Assembly: GCF_001653565.1 (NCBI RefSeq)
Contig: NZ_LYPB01000048.1
Span: 1 to 64,000 of the forward strand
Length of the DNA: 64,000 bases
Reading direction: 5' to 3'
DNA from: Paenibacillus oryzisoli
GTDB lineage: Bacteria > Bacillota > Bacilli > Paenibacillales > NBRC-103111
Below the pieces are notes generated by a model. The model did no database searches and was not told the DNA's origin. It saw only the letters and a list, made by a program, of their open reading frames with translations. Both the position numbers and the translations under genes were made by a program. Numbering within the stretch: the first letter of the stretch is position 1; every line of letters starts with the position of its first letter. Positions 27,095-35,013 of this stretch are shown piece after piece.

Positions 27095-27754
27095 ATGAAT
27101 ACTACTGGTAATGCAGGAAGTAAAAACAATCTCACAGCCCCAGAAATCATTCGTCGGTCAGGTTTAGCAGCTATGTTGGCAGGGATCTTATTCATCGTGA
27201 TACAGATGATGCATCCAGCTGATACTCTCTCATCCGTGAATACCAATGCTTGGACAATTACCCATTACTTAACCATCTCCATGAGTCTGCTCGCTCTGGT
27301 TGGTATTACGGGGATCTTTGTCAGGCAACTGGAACATGTCGGGTGGCTTGGTTTAGCTGGCTATCTCCTGTTTAGCTTCGAGTTTGTACTACTAACGGCC
27401 CTTACCTTCATCGAAGCTTTTATCTTGCCGTTGCTCACGACCGAAGCACCGACGTTTGTGGAAGGGTTCTTAGGGCTTTCAAGCGGAGCAGGCAGCAAGT
27501 TTGAACTCGGAGCTCTAGTTGCAGTGGGACCGGTATCGGCGGTAGCGTATTTACTTGGAGGTCTGCTGTTTGGTATCGCAACGCTTCGCGCCGGAATCCT
27601 ATCGCGTGCGGCAGCTGGCTTACTTGCCTTTGGAGCAGTAGCCTCCCTTGCTGCTGCCGTACTCCCGCACGAGCTCGGGCGGATAGCAGCTTTTCCGATG
27701 GGGTTAGGACTGGTCTGGTTGGGATACTCACTTTGGTCTGAAAAACGGATATAA
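27095..27754 (+). CDS. Polytopic membrane protein of unknown function
   Basis: A 219-residue protein with about six hydrophobic segments (for example LAAMLAGILFIVIQMM, MSLLALVGITGIFV, VAYLLGGLLFGIATL, LAAAVLPHELG) and few charged residues. I recognise no catalytic motif; it resembles the small DUF-type membrane proteins often found behind LAL regulators. The ATG at 27095 is 8 bases after GGAGGAG; another ATG at 27091 is in a short dead frame. Probably the target of the regulator at 24163. Confidence 0.75.
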   Translation: MNTTGNAGSKNNLTAPEIIRRSGLAAMLAGILFIVIQMMHPADTLSSVNTNAWTITHYLTISMSLLALVGITGIFVRQLEHVGWLGLAGYLLFSFEFVLLTALTFIEAFILPLLTTEAPTFVEGFLGLSSGAGSKFELGALVAVGPVSAVAYLLGGLLFGIATLRAGILSRAAAGLLAFGAVASLAAAVLPHELGRIAAFPMGLGLVWLGYSLWSEKRI

Positions 27755-27850
27755 CTGACAGGCACAATGAAGATGGCGAGGTCGAATAACCTTTGAAGCC
27801 ATATGTAGATGGATCCGATTATTGTGTAATTTAAATACGAGTGATCGTTC

Positions 27851-27933
27851 ATCTAATGGTGAACGATAGCTGATTAATACATTAACATTATGGCAGCTGA
27901 TGATCGGCTGCCTTTTCCACGCTAAACATTCCT
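27851..27933 (+). repeat. Intergenic hairpin repeat, copy 4, truncated right box
   Basis: The left box is ATCTAATGGTGAACGATAGC, the hairpin is GGCAGC / GCTGCC, then GCTAAA is joined directly to CATTCCT. The GGGCAG of the right box is missing at the junction with the IS110 element. Confidence 0.65.
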
Positions 27934-27967
27934 GTTAAGGCTAAGAAATGGCCTTTGTCAAAAAAGG

Positions 27968-28030
27968 AGCGCCTCGGTATGATGGGTTTGTCGACGGGTT
28001 CGTAACCCAATACCATCAAGGAGGCGCTCT
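27968..28030 (+). ncRNA. Structured leader of IS110, candidate bridge-RNA-like hairpin
   Basis: GAGCGCCTC (27968-27976) pairs perfectly with GAGGCGCTC (28022-28030). Inside, GGTAT pairs with ATACC and GGGTT with AACCC. The right arm includes the transposase ribosome site. The same outer stem is recognisable in the remnant at 23768-23842. IS110 elements are known to encode guide (bridge) RNAs in their non-coding ends; whether this is one is inference. Confidence 0.4.
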
Positions 28031-28036
28031 TACTTA

Positions 28037-29330
28037 TGAAGTTTAAACAATCTGACGGACAAAATCAACGAATAGAACGAATTACTACATCTCATCTTGT
28101 CGTTGGTATAGACATCGCGAAGGATACTCATGTAGCACAAGAGCACAAGCAACAAATTTTCGTTGAATAGTACTCTCTAAGCGGCACCTCTCATTTTCAA
28201 ACACAATAGAAGGATTCGAAAAATTAATGAGATGGGTTGAAGGAATTGGACAGAAAAATTCTTTAAAAGGGCTCATTATTGGTATGGAGCCGACAGGGCA
28301 TTACGGATTAAACTTGGCAAATTGGCTCTCAGATAAGGGGATAAGCGTGGTTATGGTAAACCCAGCCACTACCAAACGAAACAAGGAGAACCGCGATAAT
28401 TGCCAATCTAAAAATGATCCTAAAGATGCACTAGTTATTGCGGACGTGATCAGCCGAGGTTTCTACTATGAGTACTCACGACAGGCCGTTGTCTTTCAAA
28501 GGTTACGAACAATTATGAGTGATCGGGAATACTGGGTGACGAACAGTGTACGGCTGCAGAACCGAATCATCCGTTGGGTAGATATTCACTTTCCTGAGTA
28601 TTTTTCTGTGTTTAAAGATTGGTCCTGCAAGCGCTCCATGGCTACCCTTAAGGAATTCCCTTTTCCGCAGGATGTCGAGTCCTTATCCACCTCAGTCGTA
28701 ATCACAAGTTGGAAAAGGCATATGCAGCGAGCCGGTGGTTCTACGGGCATACAGAAAGCTGAACAACTCATTTCTCTAGCAAAGAGAAGTATATGCGATA
28801 CGACTGCCGTTCATGAAGCGAAGCAGGATTTGGAGCGATTATTACAAGAGTTTGAAAGAAATTCTGAGATACTGGATAGGATTGAAAAGAATATACAAGA
28901 ACTGCTAAGCGAAATACCTATAGCCAACCAGCTTCGTTCTATTAAAGGACTAGGTTTAATTTTTACAGCGGCTATTCTTTCAGGAGCTGGTGACCTAAGA
29001 CAATACGCACACGGTCGTCAATTACTGCGTAAAGCCGGTCTGAATCTAGCTGAAAGCACGTCTGGAAAACGCAAGGGGCAGATCATACTCTCTAAAAGAG
29101 GAGATGCTGCACTACGAAAATATCTATATCTGGCTACGATTCAACTCGTTGGGACTAATCCCGTGTTCCAAAAATTGCATGAGTATAATGTCCAAATCAA
29201 GCATATGAAGAAGCAACAGTCTGTATTTAAACTGCTTGGAAAACTAGCAAGAATTCTTATTAGCATTGTTCAGAAGGGAGAAACTTTTTCTCCTGAGATA
29301 GCTGCCCCAGCATTTATGCAAGCTGCTTAA
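28037..29330 (+). pseudogene. IS110-family transposase, frameshifted
   Basis: The start at 28037 encodes MKFKQSDGQNQR and the first catalytic motif VVGIDIAKDTHVA. The frame then shifts near 28140 and an in-frame TGA follows (NFR-stop near 28163). From there it is continuous to 29330: GMEPTGHYGLNL with the glutamate, DPKDALVIADVI with the aspartates, and the C-terminal IS116-type domain KGLGLIFTAAILSGAGDL with STSGKRKGQ carrying the candidate serine. Two lesions make it inactive. The C-terminal 367 codons remain open. Confidence 0.88.
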
Positions 29331-29355
29331 GTAGAACACACAATCACTTGGATTG

Positions 29356-29676
29356 ACTCATTCGCAGGATTCAAAAAGAAAGCACGGAGAACAGAGTTAC
29401 TTCCCGGCAAGGGCTTTTGACCCGTCCGCTAAACGCTATCGGTCTCCACGCCTTGGTCAGGTGTAACGAAGGAATGTAAGGGCATAGACCCGTCGAGCCA
29501 TGGGATGGTGAGCACCAAGGAAATGGTGGAGTATGCGTGCAGAATAACAGCACTTGGAGAAATGTTCCAGAGCGTTTCTTCTGTTCCCGCATATCCAAAA
29601 TTGGAACGAAGAGTCTAATAAGCCTACTTTCCGGACGACAACTGATATCCAGGTCAATGGAATCCTGCGAATGAGT
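29356..29676. repeat. 321-base segment bounded by a perfect 17-bp inverted repeat
   Basis: ACTCATTCGCAGGATTC (29356-29372) and GAATCCTGCGAATGAGT (29660-29676) are exact complements. The interior has further pairing strings (CCTTGGT / ACCAAGG) and no coding frame. It may be the structured 3' end of the IS110 element or a small MITE next to it. Confidence 0.7.
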
Positions 29677-29816
29677 GAGTAAAAGTGAGATAAACCCTTA
29701 AAACCGAGGGACGGGCAGTAGAGCTTGGCGGCGCTTCGGGAGGATAGTTCAAATTCTTGGCGAATAACTAAAGTCAGTTCACGAAATAGAAGTCCATTTT
29801 GGTGGTGATGATAGGT

Positions 29817-30353
29817 GTGAAAAGCATATGCTATGTGGTTTTGCCTGATAATTTGTTTTTAGATGATAATAATATGGTTTATACTTTTGTAAAAAATCAT
29901 ATTATTAATTATTATTCCGAGTTAGAAGTTGAGCCTTACAAAAAATTCTTTTCTGAAAAAGAAACTTTAGAAATTGCTAAACGAAAAGGATTTAGTAATT
30001 TATCCGATTTTGAAGAATACCTAGAAAATAATAAAAATGATGATGGAATAGAGAATGGATTATACTTCTGGAATACCACGTTTAATGAACAAGGGCGCTG
30101 GGACGGCTTTCGGCTTGATGGATTAAAAATAGGATATGATTTAATGAATGAAGTACCATATTCTGTAGTTACTCCAGATGGTAATTGGCATTCTGAGAGG
30201 GACTATGGTTACAAACCAATTTTAGATTTCAATAACGGTTTTAAGCAACATTCAGACAACATTGAGCCCAGAAAAAAGTGGATAGAGTATTTAGATAGCT
30301 TTTATAGAGAGTATAAAGGTAAAAACTTTGCTATTTTATTCGTCCACTCATAG
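29817..30353 (+). CDS. Hypothetical protein, possible immunity-type
   Basis: A protein of about 178 residues starting (V)KSICYVVLPDNLFLDDN. It is acidic and rich in aromatic residues, with the segment RWDGFRLDGLKIGYDL and a C-terminal WIEYLDSFYREYKGK helix, and no signal peptide or membrane segment. I do not recognise the family; size and composition resemble orphan immunity proteins. GTG at 29817 has GGTGGTGA upstream, and an ATG at 29808 is the alternative. A repeat right-box string precedes it and a full repeat follows. Confidence 0.6.
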   Translation: MKSICYVVLPDNLFLDDNNMVYTFVKNHIINYYSELEVEPYKKFFSEKETLEIAKRKGFSNLSDFEEYLENNKNDDGIENGLYFWNTTFNEQGRWDGFRLDGLKIGYDLMNEVPYSVVTPDGNWHSERDYGYKPILDFNNGFKQHSDNIEPRKKWIEYLDSFYREYKGKNFAILFVHS

Positions 30354-30438
30354 GGTATAAGCGTGTATTGGGCATTTGATATATTTCATTTCGTGCTACA
30401 GACGGGTATAAAACTGTGATTCATTACGTAACAGACTA

Positions 30439-30525
30439 AACTAACGGCGAACTGTTTGTTCAAAACACAGCAATGGGAGGCTGCCGGCACGATCGGCAGC
30501 CTTTCGCTCAACGGGCAGAATAATG
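30439..30525 (+). repeat. Intergenic hairpin repeat, copy 5
   Basis: The left box is AACTAACGGCGAACTGTTTG TTCAA, the hairpin is AGGCTGCCG / CGGCAGCCT (loop GCACGAT), and the right box is TCAACGGGCAGAATAATG. Confidence 0.9.
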
Positions 30526-30625
30526 CAACTAATATAAAGCAGTATGTATTTTACATAAAAAGGTATATCATCCGTAATAACGAGTATAAACGAAGAATGT
30601 ACTTTTACTCTTAGGGGGAAGAGCT

Positions 30626-30880
30626 GTGAAGAGAGGATGGTCGAAGTCACTTATAATAGCGGTGATTGGGGCAGTTGTGTGGATATTTAGTTCAGTAATA
30701 GGCTTGTACATTCAGATAACCTCTACACCATTCCAACCAACATTTGAGGAAGCTCTTGAACCCCATAGTCCAGCTCCATTTTTTATATGTTTGGTAATTG
30801 CAGGCATTGGCTTTGTAGTTGCTATTATATCAGGTATTAAATATCTATTAGATCGATTAACGCATCGTTTAGACAAATAA
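30626..30880 (+). CDS. Small two-helix membrane protein
   Basis: An 84-residue protein with two membrane helices (about residues 7-29 and 51-72) separated by an acidic, proline-rich loop (PTFEEALEPHSPAP), ending in a basic tail. The GTG start has AGGGGGA at 30613-30619. No family is recognised. It forms a single-gene unit between repeat copies 5 and 6. Confidence 0.65.
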   Translation: MKRGWSKSLIIAVIGAVVWIFSSVIGLYIQITSTPFQPTFEEALEPHSPAPFFICLVIAGIGFVVAIISGIKYLLDRLTHRLDK

Positions 30881-30900
30881 GTTAACCAGTAACTGATTAA

Positions 30901-30995
30901 GCTAACAAGCAGAACGTTTGTTCAATATACAACACAATGGGGAAGCTGCCGGCAATATCGGTAGCCTTTCGCTCAAGTAACGGGCAGGATTCTTC
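30901..30995 (+). repeat. Intergenic hairpin repeat, copy 6
   Basis: The left box is GCTAACAAGCAGAACGTTTG TTCAA, the hairpin is GAAGCTGCCG / CGGTAGCCTTTC (one mismatch), and the right box is AAGTAACGGGCAGGATTCTTC. Confidence 0.88.
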
Positions 30996-31039
30996 AATAT
31001 CGTGATAAGATATGAGCATATAAGTAGATAGGAGGAAGT

Positions 31040-31576
31040 ATGGAGAAACAAGTGGTTATTGAAGAATACAACGAAAAATGGGTTTTCGAATACGAGCAGG
31101 AAGAAAGAATAATCAAGGATGTATTGGCTGATAAAGCAATTGCTATAGAACATATTGGGAGCACTTCTGTTCAGACGCTAGGGGCCAAACCGATTATTGA
31201 TTTCATGGTCGGAGTAAGTGATCTAAATGAAGTAGAAGAATTTATTGAAGCTTTAGCGAAAATAGGATATGAACATGTGTATCATAAAGAACTCCCTAAC
31301 AGAAGATTCTTTAGAAAAGGTCAATGGAGAGCAGGAACGCATCATCTGCATATATACAATTATGGAAGCGAAGAGTGGAAAAACAATATTATATTTAGGG
31401 ATTATTTAAGAACCTATCCCGATGTCCTAATGCAATACAATCAATTAAAAAAAGAACTCGCAGAAAAATATCGAAATGATAGGGCTGCTTATACTAAGGC
31501 CAAAAATCCATTCATCACTGATGTGATTCAAAAGGCCAAATTGAGTGAGAAAGATAAACTTGATTCGTTCCGCTAA
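31040..31576 (+). CDS. GrpB-family (UPF0157) protein
   Basis: A 178-residue GrpB-family protein, a nucleotidyltransferase-like fold of unknown substrate. The N-terminal VVIEEYNEKWVFEYEQEE is followed by the signature AIEHIGSTSVQTLGAKPIID and the middle FRKGQWRAGTHHLHIYNYGS. The ribosome site is TAGGAGG. The stop codon TAA lies inside the left box of repeat copy 7 (CGCTAAC), so gene and repeat overlap by a few bases. GrpB genes are common cargo in mobile and cassette-like regions. Confidence 0.88.
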   Translation: MEKQVVIEEYNEKWVFEYEQEERIIKDVLADKAIAIEHIGSTSVQTLGAKPIIDFMVGVSDLNEVEEFIEALAKIGYEHVYHKELPNRRFFRKGQWRAGTHHLHIYNYGSEEWKNNIIFRDYLRTYPDVLMQYNQLKKELAEKYRNDRAAYTKAKNPFITDVIQKAKLSEKDKLDSFR

Positions 31577-31661
31577 CTTAGGAACGTTACTTAAATACAC
31601 AGCAATGGGAGGCTGCCGGCAAGATCGGCAGCCTTTCGCTCACCTAACGGGCAGCATTCCT
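31571..31661 (+). repeat. Intergenic hairpin repeat, copy 7 (uninterrupted right box)
   Basis: The left box is CGCTAACTTAGGAACGTTAC, the hairpin is AGGCTGCCG / CGGCAGCCT (loop GCAAGAT), and the right box is CACCTAACGGGCAGCATTCC T. No IS110 sequence follows, so this is what an empty IS110 target site should look like. Confidence 0.9.
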
Positions 31662-31777
31662 GATAAAGTTAAGGTGAATATCAAAATAAGAAAACAGACT
31701 ACTGAAGAAACTCTGTAGGTTCTCCCTAGGAAGTACGTATGTAATAAAAAGCATAGATATAGATTGGTGGAAGTTAT

Positions 31778-32467
31778 ATGAGTGAAAATATACTTACTAG
31801 TAGTGAAATCAACCAGATTTACAAGGAAATAATTGTGGATGTGTACGAAGCATTAAAGCCCTTAGGTTTTAGGAAAAAAGGTGTTTTGAACTTAGTAAGG
31901 ATTGATGGATGTATGTACCAGAAAATGAATTTCCAGAAACATACGTACAGTCCATTAATGACGCTTAATGTAACTTTTCGCCCGCTTTTTCTTAAAAATA
32001 CTGAAGATAATACGCTTGAATCAAGTAAACGCTTATGTTTCTTTGAATCAGATTTACATAACTGGTACGAAATACAATTAAACTATAAAGAGACATCTAA
32101 CAAAATAATTAAATTAATTATCGATAAAGTTCTACCATATTACGATGGTTTAAATACCTCTAAATTGGTTTTAGAAAAATTATCAGAACTTCCAAGTTAT
32201 CTCCATCAACAATTGATTTTGTTTTCGGCCTTAAAAGAACACGATTCAGAGATAAGTTCGAGATACTTGGATATAATTCTTCAAGGATTGCATGATCATA
32301 AAAAGGATGTTGAAGGTATTAATAGTGATGTCAGTGGCTTTAATAATGGAATAAAGTACTATAGTGATTTAAAGCTTATGGTTGATAATAAAAACTTTGC
32401 TGAGATAGATTTACTTTTATTGGGTTATGAAGGTGAATTTTTGAAAAAAGTAAAAAAGTTCTTTTAA
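31778..32467 (+). CDS. DUF4304-like protein
   Basis: A 229-residue cytoplasmic protein. The N-terminal half (VDVYEALKPLGFRKKG, then MYQKMNFQKHTYSPLMTLNV) resembles DUF4304 proteins, which are frequent in polymorphic-toxin immunity loci. The rest is helical with no recognised motif. The start has GGTGGAAG at good spacing. It forms a single-gene unit followed by repeat copy 8. Confidence 0.6.
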   Translation: MSENILTSSEINQIYKEIIVDVYEALKPLGFRKKGVLNLVRIDGCMYQKMNFQKHTYSPLMTLNVTFRPLFLKNTEDNTLESSKRLCFFESDLHNWYEIQLNYKETSNKIIKLIIDKVLPYYDGLNTSKLVLEKLSELPSYLHQQLILFSALKEHDSEISSRYLDIILQGLHDHKKDVEGINSDVSGFNNGIKYYSDLKLMVDNKNFAEIDLLLLGYEGEFLKKVKKFF

Positions 32468-32496
32468 GTCGTTCTCTGAGTAAAAGAGAATAGTTT

Positions 32497-32553
32497 AGGA
32501 TCTGCTTCGTGGCAGATCCTCTTGTGTTCATTAAAGTAAACGGGCAGCATTCC
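32497..32553 (+). repeat. Intergenic repeat, copy 8 (hairpin and right box)
   Basis: The hairpin AGGATCTGC / GCAGATCCT differs from the two common classes. The right box AAGTAAACGGGCAGCATTCC T runs directly into an IS110 leader. No left box is recognisable. Confidence 0.8.
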
Positions 32554-33704
32554 TATTTTGAGGAAATACGGGGTTTGAGAAATAAAAAGACTCCTTGGTA
32601 TGATGTTTATGGGTCCCTGATGCTGGCCAGCGTCGGATCCAAAAACAAAACCAAAGGAGACCACAACATGCATTCTACTTAAAATGATCGAATTAATCAA
32701 ATCACTTTTTCCACCTTAATTATCGGAGTCGATATCGCAAAATTTCGACATGTGGCGAGAGCTCAAGACTTCCGCGGGGTCGAGTTCGGGAAGGCACTTA
32801 CATTTGAAAACAATCGAGAAGGCTTTGAATTATTTGTGAGCTGGTTCAGGAAGATTGCGACGGAGCAAGGGTTCAAGGAGGCTATTGTTGGTATGGAACC
32901 AACGGGTCACTACTGGCTAAACCTAGCCCATTTTCTTAAAGAAGAGCAAGTAAAATACGGCGTAGTGAACCCACTACACGTGAAGAAAAGTAAAGAATTA
33001 GATGACGCAAAAGTGATTGCACAGTTGGTCAAAGACGGGAGATACGCTGTACCGAGCCTTCCTCAAGGTGTTTATGCCGAACTGAGGGAAGCCATGAAAA
33101 TTCGCGAGCACCTAACAACTGACCTTTGTGTTGTGCAAGCACGTGTCCATAACTGGTTAGATCGTATTTCCCAGAGTTTCTGACGGTATTTAAGGACTGG
33201 GAGTGCAAGTCTGCTATCCAACTGCTAAGTCTTAATATACTGCCGCATGAGCTTGTTTCTTTGCCAGACGAGACGTTGCTGCAACATTTAAGAGAAGCTG
33301 CAAAGCGTGGGCTTGGTCTAGGTCGAATACAGAATCTGAAGGCAGCAGCCAGCCGTTCTGTTGGCATCAAACAAGGCTCCGAGTTAGCTAAAATGGAGCT
33401 AAAGTTACTGCTGACACAATACGAATGGCTTCAGAACCAACTTGAGGAATTGGGAGTAAAGCTGGATGAACTTCTATTGCAGATTCCTCATGTGAAGCAA
33501 GTATTGGCCATGAAAGGAATTGGCCGGGATACAGTCGCTGGCTTTCTAGCCGAGGTAGGAGACATTGACCAGTACCGACATCCAAAGCAGATCGCAAAGC
33601 TCGCTGGACTGAACTTGAAAACAAATTCATCCGGTACACATACAGGACAAACCAGGATAACAAAGAGAGGCAGGAAAGAGGGAGTTAATTTTGGCAGTGT
33701 GTGA
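32547..33704 (+). mobile_element. IS110-family insertion sequence, degraded and truncated
   Basis: The left end is nearly identical to 22184-22303 and contains the stem CTCCTTGGT (32591-32599) / ACCAAAGGAG (32650-32659) over the ribosome site, plus the inner near-palindrome TGCTGGCCAGCG. A broken transposase follows, and the right end is missing. Confidence 0.85.
32668..33704 (+). pseudogene. IS110-family transposase, multiply broken
   Basis: ATG at 32668 is followed by an in-frame TAA after four codons. The frame then runs IIGVDIAKFRHVARAQDFRG, IVGMEPTGHYWLNLAHFLK and KELDDAKVIAQLV (catalytic D, E, D, D region) to 33183. A frameshift near 33165 moves on to a second frame with VLAMKGIGRDTVAGFLAEVG DI and the NSSGTHTGQTRITKRG motif. 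The C-terminus is replaced at about 33680 by unrelated sequence. At least three lesions are present. Confidence 0.88.
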
Positions 33705-33948
33705 TTACTTGAATACAAAGATTATAGATGCCTATTCCAGTGCCTCATTGTGACAGTGCTAATATTCTCAATTGATGGATGTAAGGGAATATTATTATTG
33801 CGACCACCAACCAAGTTAGTCAAATATACCAGCATAGAAAAAAATCAATGCCCGATTTTCGGCGGAACTATTTTTCGGAAACGTTATAATCATAATTGTA
33901 TTCTGTAAGGGCTTGAAATTCAAAACTGCATTAAAGAGGAGGAGCAGA

Positions 33949-35013
33949 ATGATACCGACCGACAGTAAACTCGTGTATTACCAGGCGCTTATCGATAAAA
34001 AGTCCGAGTATGAAGGCATTTTCTATGTCGGAGTTAAGACAACCGGTGTGTTTTGCCGACCTACATGTCCGGCAAGAAAACCTAAGTTTGAGAATTGTGA
34101 ATTTTATAAGACAGCCAAGGAAGCCCTTCTGGCATCATTCCGACCCTGCCAGCGCTGCCGTCCGCTATCTCATCCGGGCCATGTCTCGGAGCTGGTTCGT
34201 AAGCTAGTAGGCGCGGTGGAAGAAAACCCGGAACACCGCTGGACGGACGAAGACTTCCAAAAATTATCCGTGGATGCCTCAACTGTGCGCCGCCAGTTCA
34301 AGAAGAGGTTCGGAATGACTTTTGTTGAATATGCAAGAGCTCGGAGAATGGGAATAGCCTTGAAGCATATCCGAGCAGGCAGCCCGGTCATCGAAGCACA
34401 GATATCCGCAGGTTACGAATCCGGCAGCGGCTTCAGGGATGCTTTTTCGCGCATTATGGGTTCAGCACCTGCTGGGCTGGGCAATCAGCAGATTTTAAAG
34501 GCATCGTGGTTGGATACGCGTCTTGGCCCGATGATCGCAATCGCTGATGAACAAGCGCTATATTTACTCGAATTTATAGACCGCAGAGGATTGGAGCGAG
34601 AGATCGAACGTCTGAGAAGGAAGACAAAATCCGCGGTCATTCCGGGCAGCACACCGCCGATCGATTCGATTGAAAGGGAACTCAGGGATTATTTCGAAGG
34701 CAAGTTAACAGAATTCAAAACGCCTGTGAAACTAATTGGATCGCCTTTTCAGAAGCAGGTGTGGGAACAATTGCGGGAAATTCAACCGGGTCAGACGACT
34801 TCGTATGGCGACATTGCCTCGGCGCTTGGAAAACTAAGTGCTTATCGTGCCGTAGCCCAAGCAAATGGAGCCAACCAGGTGGCGATTGTGATTCCATGTC
34901 ACCGTGTTATCAACTCGAACGGCGACTTGGGCGGTTATGGAGGAGGTTTATCTCGGAAACAATGGCTGCTTGACCATGAGAAGAATGGGAGCGTGGAGGA
35001 GGACATAGGATGA
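33949..35013 (+). CDS. ada: Ada-like DNA repair protein: methylphosphotriester sensor, AraC HTH and O6-methylguanine methyltransferase
   Basis: A 354-residue fused repair protein and regulator. The N-terminal zinc domain has the four cysteines in FCRPTCPARKP (C36, C40) and FRPCQRCRP (C67, C70), the methyl-accepting site for phosphotriesters. An AraC-type HTH follows (DASTVRRQFKKRFGMTFVEY). The C-terminal alkyltransferase has IPCHRVI (active cysteine near residue 317) and GGYGGGLSRKQWLL. The start at 33949 has AAGAGGAGG. It overlaps the following MFS gene by four bases, so the pump is co-translated. Confidence 0.93.
   Translation: MIPTDSKLVYYQALIDKKSEYEGIFYVGVKTTGVFCRPTCPARKPKFENCEFYKTAKEALLASFRPCQRCRPLSHPGHVSELVRKLVGAVEENPEHRWTDEDFQKLSVDASTVRRQFKKRFGMTFVEYARARRMGIALKHIRAGSPVIEAQISAGYESGSGFRDAFSRIMGSAPAGLGNQQILKASWLDTRLGPMIAIADEQALYLLEFIDRRGLEREIERLRRKTKSAVIPGSTPPIDSIERELRDYFEGKLTEFKTPVKLIGSPFQKQVWEQLREIQPGQTTSYGDIASALGKLSAYRAVAQANGANQVAIVIPCHRVINSNGDLGGYGGGLSRKQWLLDHEKNGSVEEDIG

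Larger units (their letters stand above)
27926..29676 (+). mobile_element. IS110-family insertion sequence, degraded
   Basis: The element begins at CATTCCT in the repeat remnant and contains a structured leader, a broken transposase gene and a long 3' non-coding region. The right boundary is uncertain. One candidate is near 29428, where GCTAAAC recurs as at the left junction. The other is the outer edge of the 17-bp inverted repeat that ends at 29676. A repeat right-box string (GACGGGCAGTAGAGC) follows at 29707. Confidence 0.7.
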
